NCBI GenBank assembly: GCA_937889855.1
Contig: CALBYK010000300.1
Location: forward strand, 1-21,488
Direction of reading: 5' to 3'
Origin: an uncultured Prevotella sp.
GTDB lineage: Bacteria > Bacteroidota > Bacteroidia > Bacteroidales > Bacteroidaceae
DNA: 21,488 bases
Below the pieces are notes generated by a model, which did not search any database, was not told the origin of the DNA, and saw only the letters and a list, made by a program, of their open reading frames with translations. A program made the position numbers and the translations under genes. Every line of letters begins with the position of its first letter. Within the stretch, counting starts at the first letter, position 1. Of this stretch, positions 15,045 through 21,487 are shown one piece after another.

Positions 15045-16075
15045 CCTCCCCTGAAGTGCAGGCTCTTTCCAGAGGGTACGAGCAACCCATTGTTCCTGTA
15101 TATCAGTTGGAAATAGGACTTGCCGGCCGACTCTATCGATGCGTTGAATTGGTCGTCGTTATACTGCTGGTTGCCAATGCCATATTCGGGGGCCATAAAC
15201 ACATCGAAGAAGTAATCGCCATTCGACTGTCTGATGCTTGTCACACATTTGTCGGCCCGTGTCACCTGTTTCTTGCCGTATGTGCCAGTATGGGTCTTTG
15301 AGCCGATGAAGCTGATTTTGTCAAAGTTGTTGTAGAAGCACAGCCCGTTGACCTGTCTGAAGTATATGTCCTCAACTGGTGTCAGCCCAACCTCTATGTT
15401 GTAGTCGCCGCCTTTGCAGGTGAGCGTGATGGTCTGTTTAAGAATGTACCTGCCAGAGCCGTCTGCCTTCTCGGTATTTGCGCCTTGCAACATGTTCTCC
15501 ACAACAACCCGCACGCTGTCGCAATATACGGACGTGTTGGGAGCGATAGGCTTGCCGTCGGCATACACAGCCTTGCCTACCTCATACATTGTAGGCGTGA
15601 AATTGCCTGAAGTCTCGCTGTTGTAGCCATGAAACCCGCCAGTGAAAAGGGTCGTGGCGTCAGGAAAGTCGCCGTCGGCATTGTGTGCGGCATACAGCTG
15701 CATGGCCACAATATAGTCGGTCTCGTGTCCTGCCATGAAATGATAAGCATCGCTGTTCACAGAGTGGCAGTCGGAAGGCTTCGGCTTGCCGCCGTCGAGC
15801 AGGTAAAGCTGATAGAAGTCGAAATTCCTGTTCAGCGTGTTCTCCTTGTTGCAGAACCGCATGCCATAGTCGGTGGAGTCGTTCAGGTGCTGGTTAATGT
15901 ATATGTCGGCGCACCTGCTGCCGTTGGGCAGTCTTGAGCTCATCACACCGTAGTGGACATACAGCTTTGGCAGGCTGGTTGGCACAACATCCTTTTCGTC
16001 ATCTGCATGGCTGCAAGACAACAGCGCGCAAATGGCGAGAAAGAGGACGGACATACTTAATTCTGGTTTTCTCAT
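15020..16075 (-). CDS. Uncharacterised lipoprotein in the polysaccharide locus
   Basis: A 351-residue protein starting at the ATG at 16075, giving MRKPELSMSVLFLAICALLS followed by lipobox Cys21. A start 14 codons upstream would weaken this signal, so it is not used. The residues after Cys (SHADDEKD) are acidic; in Bacteroidetes such acidic stretches can mark export to the outer leaflet, so cell-surface location is possible. The mature part has many short Tyr/Asn/Asp-rich beta-like stretches (for example GGFHGYNSETSGNFTP and FFDVFMAPEYGIGNQQYNDD) and no motif I recognise. It runs opposite to the operon and overlaps the 3' end of the GT4 gene by 25 nt. A role in capsule attachment or modification is only guilt by association. 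Confidence 0.85.
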   Translation of the reverse strand: MRKPELSMSVLFLAICALLSCSHADDEKDVVPTSLPKLYVHYGVMSSRLPNGSRCADIYINQHLNDSTDYGMRFCNKENTLNRNFDFYQLYLLDGGKPKPSDCHSVNSDAYHFMAGHETDYIVAMQLYAAHNADGDFPDATTLFTGGFHGYNSETSGNFTPTMYEVGKAVYADGKPIAPNTSVYCDSVRVVVENMLQGANTEKADGSGRYILKQTITLTCKGGDYNIEVGLTPVEDIYFRQVNGLCFYNNFDKISFIGSKTHTGTYGKKQVTRADKCVTSIRQSNGDYFFDVFMAPEYGIGNQQYNDDQFNASIESAGKSYFQLIYRNNGLLVPSGKSLHFRGGYRFGSSR

Positions 16076-16171
16076 ATATGAATAATATTTAAATGGACGG
16101 GATTTTACAATAAACAACGCTTTTCACGTTAATATATATATTTACTTAAACATTAAAATGAATACACCACA

Positions 16172-16930
16172 ATGAAGATATCTATAATAACAGCCACATA
16201 CAATAGCGCAAGCACTATAAAAGACACCCTTGAGTCGGTTCTCTCCCAAAGCCACAAGGACATTGACTATTGGATTATCGATGGCGGCTCAAAAGATGCC
16301 ACAATGGACATTGTACGCAGCTACGGGCCAAGTTTCGGTGGCAGGCTTCATTGGATTTCCGAGAAAGACCGTGGCATATACGACGCAATGAACAAGGGTT
16401 TGCTCAAATGCACCGGCGACGTGGTAGGCATTCTCAACAGCGACGACTTCTTCACGTCCTCCGACATCCTTGGGCGTGTAGCCTCGGCGATGGAGGCCGA
16501 CTCCCAGCTTGACGCCGTCTATGGAGACATTCACTTCATTCACGATGCCGCTCCCGAGAGAGTGGTGCGCTATTATTCATCAAAACGTTTTGCTCCTCGC
16601 TGGCTGCGTTTCGGCTTCATGCCTGCCCACCCGTCCTTTTATGCGAGGCGCCAGGTATTCGAGAAGTATGGTGTCTATTCACTCGACTACAAGATAGCGG
16701 CCGACTACGACATGATGGTGCGCCTGTTCGTGCGCCACAAGATAAAGGCACGTTACCTGCCGCTCGACTTTGTGACGATGCGCACGGGTGGTGCAAGCAC
16801 CAAGAATCTTCGCAGCCGTATGGTCCTGGTGAAAGAGGACATCAAGGCATGCAGGAAATATGGCGTATACACCAACAGCCTGTTTATCTGCATGAAGTTT
16901 CTGTATAAGATATTCGAGCTGAAATTATAA
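16172..16930 (+). CDS. Glycosyltransferase, GT2 (GT-A fold), WcaE-like
   Basis: A 252-residue cytoplasmic enzyme. ISIITATYNSASTIKDTLES (3-22) is the GT2 N-terminus, followed by DGGSKDAT at 37-44. EKDRGIYDAMNKG at 64-76 and GILNSDDFF at 86-94 supply the metal-binding DxD-type Asp91/Asp92. AADYDMMVRL at 176-185 is the usual acceptor-side catalytic region. No membrane anchor is seen, though the C-terminal ~25 residues are amphipathic and hydrophobic. It should add one sugar to the repeat unit. The gene stands alone between minus-strand genes, with a 96-nt divergent spacer upstream and only 5 nt to the convergent neighbour. A 5-codon ORF (16158-16175) overlaps its start as ATGA. Confidence 0.93.
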   Translation: MKISIITATYNSASTIKDTLESVLSQSHKDIDYWIIDGGSKDATMDIVRSYGPSFGGRLHWISEKDRGIYDAMNKGLLKCTGDVVGILNSDDFFTSSDILGRVASAMEADSQLDAVYGDIHFIHDAAPERVVRYYSSKRFAPRWLRFGFMPAHPSFYARRQVFEKYGVYSLDYKIAADYDMMVRLFVRHKIKARYLPLDFVTMRTGGASTKNLRSRMVLVKEDIKACRKYGVYTNSLFICMKFLYKIFELKL

Positions 16931-16935
16931 TTGTC

Positions 16936-17400
16936 TCAGAAACGTCTTAGTGTCAGCCGCAGAAGTTTTGAGCGCAGCACCATTTTCGAGCCGTCCAGCT
17001 TCTCCTTGGCAAACTGCTCCGGAATGTCGTTTATCCCGAAATGCCTGATGTCGTTGTTTATCTCGACAACAGGCACGTCGCCTCCGATGCTGTCGGTGGC
17101 GTTGTCCTCATGCCAGTGGTTGGCGTAGACGCTTGTTATGTACAGGCTGTCAGATGTTTGTCTGAACCTCATGTAATAGCTGCCGTATGAGCCATTCTCC
17201 GTGTCGTCAGCCGAGATGAGATTGTACTGTACTCCCCAGAATATATGCTCGCTTGACAAATCCATGCTGCCTCCACTGGCGAGCGTATCGACGCGCTCCA
17301 GATGCCAGAACCCGTCGAGTTTGCCGTTGCCGCTTGTCTCAATGTCACATGAGACAAGCACGAGCACGGCTATTATCATAGTAATAATGTGTTTCTTCAT
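16936..17400 (-). CDS. Small lipocalin-like lipoprotein
   Basis: A 154-residue lipoprotein: MKKHIITMIIAVLVLVSC with lipobox Cys18. The mature part opens with NGKLDGFWHLERVDTL, has a Tyr/Ser-rich middle and ends with LRSKLLRLTLRRF. This is the pattern of the small lipocalin-like domain proteins common in Prevotella and Bacteroides, whose function is unknown. It starts 33 nt after the stop of the Wzi-like gene and is probably its operon partner. It ends 5 nt from the convergent GT2 stop. Binding of a glycan or hydrophobic ligand is only a fold-based guess. Confidence 0.8.
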   Translation of the reverse strand: MKKHIITMIIAVLVLVSCDIETSGNGKLDGFWHLERVDTLASGGSMDLSSEHIFWGVQYNLISADDTENGSYGSYYMRFRQTSDSLYITSVYANHWHEDNATDSIGGDVPVVEINNDIRHFGINDIPEQFAKEKLDGSKMVLRSKLLRLTLRRF

Positions 17401-17433
17401 TGTTGCTGTTTTCTTTTGGCGAATGCTTTTTTT

Positions 17434-19014
17434 TTACTTGAACACCCCCGACTTGCTCACCGTTATCTGCGCTCCGGCATTGTGCCCGAGCATCTGCCGG
17501 CTGCCGAAGTCCATGCCGTAGCCAAGCGTGGCCTTCCATCCGTGATTGAACATGCAGGAAGCCTCTGTCAGGAAGCTTACATTGTGGTGCATTTTAGTGA
17601 AAGGCTTGTCGTATGTGCCCCATCCCTTTTGGTAGGTGCCGAGCACGCGGTAGCCGATACGTTCGGACGGTCTGCCCGCTATGCCGAGATGGAGTGCCCA
17701 GAAGCGGTTGTCGCGCACGTCGACGATGCCGTCGGTGTTGTATATCGGGGAGCGGAAGAGCGGGTTGCCCATCACCTGGCCCCAGTGCTGCCACCCAGGA
17801 TAGGTGTTATGGTTATAGTAGTCGTCCATGCCGGAGAGATGGTCGCTGATGTTCTGCGTTCGGTCGTGGTTGTATGGTCCGCTCTGATATTTGGTGTATA
17901 TATACTCAAGCACTATATCGCGCAGCCATGTGCCATACTTCAGGTTGAACTCGCCGCCGAGCATGATGTCCTTGAGCGAGTACATGAAGTAGCGTCGCTT
18001 CTTCTTCACATTCCACTCCTCGCCGCTGCCGTAGCCGTTGTAGTCGAGAAGGAACATCTGGCTTTGGTCCTCGAAGAAGTGGTCGGCATACACCGACAGC
18101 CTCCATAGCTCGCTGTCGTAGTTGACGCGCATCACCCAGCTGCCGAGCTGGTTGCCCTCCATGTTGGCGTACATGCCGTCCGTGGCGTCCTGCCCGCCAG
18201 GAACAAGTGCATTCCAGAAGCCCTTCAATCCGCGGTCGGTAGGAAGTAGAGTCACGTTCCCGTCGCTGTCAACGACATATGGCTTGCCGCCAAACTCAGC
18301 AGCCATCTCAAGCCCAAGCTCCACGGACAGTGGGAAAGCCGAGTATTCGTTGCCTATCTTCACGTAGCCAGCCTTCGAGTGGTAGAGCACGCGCTCTGCC
18401 CATTTCGACTTCCTGCCGGTAAACTCGCGTTGCCACCCGTCGTCGGTCATCATGCCGTAGGCTATGTGTCCCTTCAGGTGCAGCCATCCTCTGCCGAACG
18501 GCAGCGTCCAGTACTCGGGCAACGCCAGGCGCACCTGCGGCACGGGCCGCGCGTTGACGCCGAGCGTCTGAGAGCCAGAGCTGAGCCGCTGGTTCTTCAG
18601 CTCCATGGGATACTCCTTTGCCCCAACGCTCAGCACGCCGTGCAGCCAGCGTGCCTCAACGAAGGCCTGCTGTATCACGACGTTTGAAGTGTAGTTTACT
18701 GGGATTGCCACATCTGCCCCGTAGCCAACCGCCCAGCGGCGTGCCGAGTCGGCCTGCAGCGGACGCGCTATAGCGGCGCGGACGTAGCCGTTGGTATTGT
18801 CGAGCGAACTGAGCCCGTATTTGTTGGCGTTGAGCCATAGCGGTGTCTTGCCCTTGGAGAAGGAGCCTTGCATCTCGACATCATACCGTATGTCATTGTC
18901 CAGTCTCAGGCGCGAGCCGCCACGTTCCATGTCCTGCCATGCATACTGAGCACGGACACTGGCTGGAGACAACAATGACGCCGCAAACGCAAGCATGAGA
19001 TATTTATTTGCCAT
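17434..19014 (-). CDS. wzi: Wzi-family capsule assembly outer-membrane protein
   Basis: A 526-residue protein starting MANKYLML at 19014. The in-frame ATG 11 codons earlier would spoil the signal peptide, so the later one is used. The signal peptide is 1-22 (SVRA then QYAW). The mature part has many alternating aromatic beta strands, with SVGAKEYPMELKNQRLSSGS, LPEYWTLPFGRGWLHLKGHI and YHSKAGYVKIGNEYS typical of capsule-assembly Wzi proteins. In E. coli Wzi is an outer-membrane lectin-like barrel that anchors group 1 capsule. Here it points to a surface-retained polymer. A TAATTTTG -7 box lies upstream at 19076-19083, and a lipocalin-like lipoprotein follows 33 nt downstream. Confidence 0.88.
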   Translation of the reverse strand: MANKYLMLAFAASLLSPASVRAQYAWQDMERGGSRLRLDNDIRYDVEMQGSFSKGKTPLWLNANKYGLSSLDNTNGYVRAAIARPLQADSARRWAVGYGADVAIPVNYTSNVVIQQAFVEARWLHGVLSVGAKEYPMELKNQRLSSGSQTLGVNARPVPQVRLALPEYWTLPFGRGWLHLKGHIAYGMMTDDGWQREFTGRKSKWAERVLYHSKAGYVKIGNEYSAFPLSVELGLEMAAEFGGKPYVVDSDGNVTLLPTDRGLKGFWNALVPGGQDATDGMYANMEGNQLGSWVMRVNYDSELWRLSVYADHFFEDQSQMFLLDYNGYGSGEEWNVKKKRRYFMYSLKDIMLGGEFNLKYGTWLRDIVLEYIYTKYQSGPYNHDRTQNISDHLSGMDDYYNHNTYPGWQHWGQVMGNPLFRSPIYNTDGIVDVRDNRFWALHLGIAGRPSERIGYRVLGTYQKGWGTYDKPFTKMHHNVSFLTEASCMFNHGWKATLGYGMDFGSRQMLGHNAGAQITVSKSGVFK

Positions 19015-19075
19015 AATCTTCAAGTAAGATAAATAATAATGTGTCACAGGGTAGCTTAATGTGTTTTAATAGGCG

Positions 19076-19102
19076 CAAAATTACATATTTTATTCAGAAA
19101 AG
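19076..19102 (-). promoter_or_regulatory. Probable promoter of the wzi-like gene
   Basis: On the minus strand TAATTTTG (complement of 19076-19083) fits the TAnnTTTG -7 box. The -33 region is weak: no TTTG at the 19-20 nt spacing. The predicted start near 19069 gives a leader of about 55 nt. Confidence 0.5.
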
Positions 19103-19189
19103 CATTGGCGGCATGCAATATTTTCACGCCTGTTGAGTTATAATAATAGTTAAGTCTCTAATTATAATTTTTCAAGAATCCGAAATAAT

Positions 19190-20302
19190 ATGGACTGTTA
19201 TTTAATATATATAATACTTGCATTCGTGCTAAGCATGCTCAGCGGCTTTCTTTTCATCCCCTTCATCATCGACTTCTGCCTCAAGCGCAAGCTGTACGAC
19301 ATGCCCAACGAGCGCAAGGTCCACCACCATGCCATCCCGCGCCTTGGCGGCGTGTCGTTCATTCCGTGCATGTTTCTGGCTTTTCTCCTGTCAATATACG
19401 TCTACAACTGTGTCACCGACAAGGTTGCCGTCGGCATAAGCATGTGGACCAGCTCCTTCCTTGCAAGCCTTTTCATGATTTACGTAGTAGGCGTTATCGA
19501 CGACATCATAGGACTTGGCCCAAAGACCAAGTTCATAGTGCAGATACTGGCGGCAAGCCTTCTGCCAATATGCAATCTCTACATAAACGACCTCTATGGC
19601 TTCTGCGGCATGCACGCCGTGCCCTTTGCCATTGGAGCCCCGCTGACGGTGTTCATAATAGTGTTCATCAACAACGCCATAAACCTCATAGACGGCATAG
19701 ACGGGCTGTCGGGCGGGCTGTCGCTCATATCGCTCAGCGGCTTTCTCTACTGCTTCGGGCGCGAGCAGGTGTGGACCTATTGCGTGCTGATAGCCGGGCT
19801 CATGGGTGTGCTCTGCGCCTACCTCTACTTCAACATATGGGGGAAGGTGGAGAAGAGGCGCAAGCTGTTCATGGGCGACTCCGGGTCGCTGACACTCGGT
19901 TTCATACTCGGCTTCCTCTTCGTCAAATTTGCCATGAACTCCACAGCCGTCATGCCCTACCGTGGCGACAGCCTCATGATAGCCTACACACTGCTCATTG
20001 TGCCGTGCTTTGACGTGGTGCGCGTGGTACTGGTGCGCCTGCGCGTGGGCCAGCCATTGTTCAAGGCCGACAAGCGGCACATCCACCACAAGCTGCTGCG
20101 CTGCGGACTGTCGCAACACTGCGCCCTGGTGACAATACTGCTCCTGCAGCTTCTCTTTGTTGTTGTAAACTTCATGCTCAACGGCCTGGTACAGGTGACC
20201 TGCATCGTCGCCATCGACATCGCCATGTACACAATGTTCAACCTCGCACTCGACGCCATCATCAAGCGCAAGGAGGCGCAGGTGACGTGCAGTGACCTAT
20301 GA
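19190..20302 (+). CDS. WecA/TagO-like undecaprenyl-phosphate sugar-1-phosphate transferase
   Basis: A 370-residue polytopic membrane enzyme of the MraY/WecA family. HHHAIPRLGG at 45-54 comes first, then VGVIDDIIGLGPKTKF at 100-115 (Asp104/Asp105, metal and catalysis). NAINLIDGIDGLSGG at 162-176 and FMGDSGSLTLGF at 227-238 follow, and KADKRHIHHKL at 292-302 is the cytoplasmic His loop of WecA-type transferases. It would load the first sugar-phosphate (GlcNAc-1-P or similar HexNAc-1-P) onto undecaprenyl phosphate, starting the repeat unit. It is the only initiating transferase in the window and sits at the far end of the locus, apart from the main operon. No promoter match is clear in the 175 nt before it. 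Its last 6 nt overlap the convergent DUF308 gene. Confidence 0.95.
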   Translation: MDCYLIYIILAFVLSMLSGFLFIPFIIDFCLKRKLYDMPNERKVHHHAIPRLGGVSFIPCMFLAFLLSIYVYNCVTDKVAVGISMWTSSFLASLFMIYVVGVIDDIIGLGPKTKFIVQILAASLLPICNLYINDLYGFCGMHAVPFAIGAPLTVFIIVFINNAINLIDGIDGLSGGLSLISLSGFLYCFGREQVWTYCVLIAGLMGVLCAYLYFNIWGKVEKRRKLFMGDSGSLTLGFILGFLFVKFAMNSTAVMPYRGDSLMIAYTLLIVPCFDVVRVVLVRLRVGQPLFKADKRHIHHKLLRCGLSQHCALVTILLLQLLFVVVNFMLNGLVQVTCIVAIDIAMYTMFNLALDAIIKRKEAQVTCSDL

Positions 20303-20890
20303 GCGTGTGCTCACGCCGCGCTCGACGTGGCGGCGGAGCTGGTAAACCTTTATGGCGTTGACCGTCTCCACCACGCCATACACAATCATCGTCCAGCCAA
20401 TGACAAACAACGGGGCTGCGGCTATTGAGCCTGGCGAGATGACAGCAATAAGGCCTACAAGAAGCGTGAGCGACGGCATTATCCAGAAATACAGACCTAT
20501 GCGGGCAAGACGCGAGGCCGACACAAGAGTGACAAACTGGCTCACGGCGCCAAGTATGAGTATCGCCGCAAGCATATATACAAGATAGGTTACAAACACG
20601 GTTGGCATGACGGCAAGGATAAGGCCGAGGATAAGGCTGCCAAGACCCACTATGGGGAACACCGGTCTTACGCCCGATATCTGCTTGCCGTCGGCGTCAA
20701 ACACCTTTATGTCGGTTTGCTTGCCACGAGCCACAAAATAGGTTGAGCACGAGACAACGCCCGAGACAAAGAACAGCACGCCAATGGCCACAGTTATCCA
20801 CTCTACGGTCTGCTCACGGTATTTCACGAGAAGCGCGCCAACTACCATTGCGCACAAGGCACGCAACAGCGAACTCATAAATGATTTCAT
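20297..20890 (-). CDS. DUF308/HdeD-like integral membrane protein
   Basis: A 197-residue protein with about six membrane segments (~7-22, 30-52, 77-96, 98-121, 131-152, 156-178). A hydrophilic stretch around 54-75 (ARGKQTDIKVFDADGK) separates the first pair from the rest, and the tail is basic (QLRRHVERGVSTRS). Paired Gly-rich helices with repeated 'GxxxxVxGxxx' spacing resemble DUF308 proteins such as HdeD, an acid-stress membrane protein in E. coli. Function in Bacteroidales is unknown. Its own promoter lies about 80 nt upstream. The TAG stop lies inside the last codons of the WecA-like gene. Met5 is an alternative start. Confidence 0.8.
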   Translation of the reverse strand: MKSFMSSLLRALCAMVVGALLVKYREQTVEWITVAIGVLFFVSGVVSCSTYFVARGKQTDIKVFDADGKQISGVRPVFPIVGLGSLILGLILAVMPTVFVTYLVYMLAAILILGAVSQFVTLVSASRLARIGLYFWIMPSLTLLVGLIAVISPGSIAAAPLFVIGWTMIVYGVVETVNAIKVYQLRRHVERGVSTRS

Positions 20891-20967
20891 ACTTTATTGT
20901 TTTTGTTTATTTTTCATTCCTCCCGACCCCCAACCGGCATCCAAACACCTGCCGTTGCCAAGGCAGG

Positions 20968-20998
20968 CAAATTTATACATTATTATTTAAACAGCCAA
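20968..20998 (-). promoter_or_regulatory. Bacteroidetes-type promoter of the DUF308 gene
   Basis: On the minus strand TTG (complement of 20996-20998), a 20-nt spacer and TAAATTTG (complement of 20968-20975). The predicted start near 20961 gives a ~70-nt leader that contains the 3' half of a CCTGCC/GGCAGG inverted repeat (20948-20967). Confidence 0.72.
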
Positions 20999-21076
20999 CA
21001 TTTGCCACATTTTTTAATGACAAATGCCCGTATAGTGGGCGTTTCCTTAAAAAAACGCCGAGTTTGCTGAATAAAT
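20999..21076. other. Spacer between two divergent promoters, with an inverted repeat
   Basis: AT-rich DNA between the leftward DUF308 promoter and the rightward mini-gene promoter. It holds GGCGTTT (21038-21044) and AAACGCC (21053-21059), a 7-bp inverted repeat with an 8-nt loop. A short GCCC/GGGC pair overlaps its left arm. Neither strand has a T run after it, so it is not called a terminator. A regulator-binding site is possible. No ORF is seen. Confidence 0.4.
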
Positions 21077-21107
21077 TTTGATATTTACGATTTTAACAAT
21101 ACCTTTG
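21077..21107 (+). promoter_or_regulatory. Consensus promoter of the right-edge mini-gene
   Basis: TTTG at 21077-21080, a 19-nt spacer and TACCTTTG at 21100-21107. This is the full TTTG-N19-TAnnTTTG form, with the same spacing as the thiamine-operon and udk promoters. The predicted start is near 21114, and no long ORF follows. Confidence 0.82.
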
Positions 21108-21258
21108 CAACTGTAAAAATTCAAAAGATTGAAAGGTATAATTAGAGAGTTATATTAAACGGAGAGTTATTAGGATTAAGTACACATACATCAGATTACG
21201 TTTCATACACATTAAGCAATGTTATTAAAAAAAAGTTCTTATCCACAATAAAAATTGG

Positions 21259-21357
21259 ATGGCAAAAATGTTGGAATTCGAGTCATTCCTTTTTGTGGAG
21301 CAAAAAAATTCAGATTCCGCAGTGGCGGATACTATAACGAATTTTGTTGTTGATTAA
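21259..21357 (+). CDS. Candidate 32-residue small protein
   Basis: ATG at 21259 opens a frame of 32 sense codons that ends in tandem in-frame stops (TAA TAA, 21355-21360). The product begins MAKMLEFESFLFVEQ, continues through DSAVADT and ends FVVD. It is acidic (three Glu and three Asp against two Lys), has four Phe, and has no signal peptide or membrane helix. The ORF lies inside a transcript with its own consensus promoter and a terminator 32 nt after the stop. The upstream ATTGG gives no real Shine-Dalgarno, which is normal here. I recognise no family. The frame could be chance within a structured RNA or a leader peptide; conservation would decide. Confidence 0.45.
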   Translation: MAKMLEFESFLFVEQKNSDSAVADTITNFVVD

Positions 21358-21386
21358 TAATTGTTTTCGTGAGAAAACAAATTATA
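21357..21386 (+). other. GTGA-loop hairpin between small ORF and terminator
   Basis: TTGTTTTC (21361-21368) and GAAAACAA (21373-21380) pair perfectly around GTGA, a GNRA-type tetraloop. The stem extends by several A-T pairs with one bulge. There is no T run after it, so it is a structural element rather than a terminator; it could protect the 3' end or mediate RNA contacts. Confidence 0.6.
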
Positions 21387-21388
21387 CT

Positions 21389-21426
21389 GGCGGAATCCAA
21401 ATATTTGGATTCCGCCTTTTGTTTTT
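21389..21426 (+). terminator. Rho-independent terminator of the right-edge mini-gene
   Basis: GGCGGAATCCAAAT (21389-21402) and ATTTGGATTCCGCC (21403-21416) form a perfect 28-nt palindrome, followed by TTTTGTTTTT (21417-21426). The sequence ATTCCGC also occurs upstream at 21312-21318, inside the small ORF, so the 5' arm has an alternative partner. Confidence 0.9.
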
Positions 21427-21429
21427 CCT

Positions 21430-21487
21430 GTATTTCGAGTGATGCAACGCTTTCTCATAATGACAATTATTGAAATACGTTGCGTCA
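21430..21487. repeat. Interleaved inverted repeats at the window edge
   Basis: GTATTTC (21430-21436) is the inverse of GAAATAC (21472-21478). TGATGCAACG (21440-21449) is the inverse, with one G-T pair, of CGTTGCGTCA (21478-21487). The order A-B-A'-B' means the two stems cannot nest: they are either alternatives or a pseudoknot-like arrangement, or a protein site in DNA. The window ends here, so context is missing. Confidence 0.5.

Larger units (their letters stand above)
21114..21426 (+). ncRNA. Predicted short transcript (leader, 32-codon ORF, terminator)
   Basis: A full-consensus promoter and a near-perfect terminator bound about 310 nt of AT-rich DNA. The leader (to 21258) carries the direct repeat GAGAGTTAT at 21145-21153 and 21162-21170. 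It also has a 10-codon ORF (21219-21251) and a long-range pair TCCACAA (21242-21248) / TTGTGGA (21293-21299). It does not show hallmark sequences of tmRNA, RNase P RNA or SRP RNA. It may be the mRNA of a small protein, a regulatory RNA with an internal ORF, or an attenuator leader for a gene beyond the window. Confidence 0.5.

Noticed and set aside
19391..20119. 242-codon ORF antisense to the WecA-like gene
   Set aside because: It is a mirror of a conserved polytopic enzyme. It is rich in His/Glu/Ala/Tyr, without a fold signature or start signal.
21239..21247. Exact DnaA-box consensus TTATCCACA, possible replication origin
   Set aside because: Only one exact copy is seen and no cluster of further boxes or origin-linked genes is nearby. 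Part of it also fits an RNA stem (TCCACAA with TTGTGGA at 21293-21299). A single 9-mer is compatible with chance.
21219..21251. 10-codon ORF (MLLKKSSYPQ) in the mini-gene leader
   Set aside because: Too short to support alone, and in a different frame from the 32-codon ORF. It is recorded only as part of the leader description.
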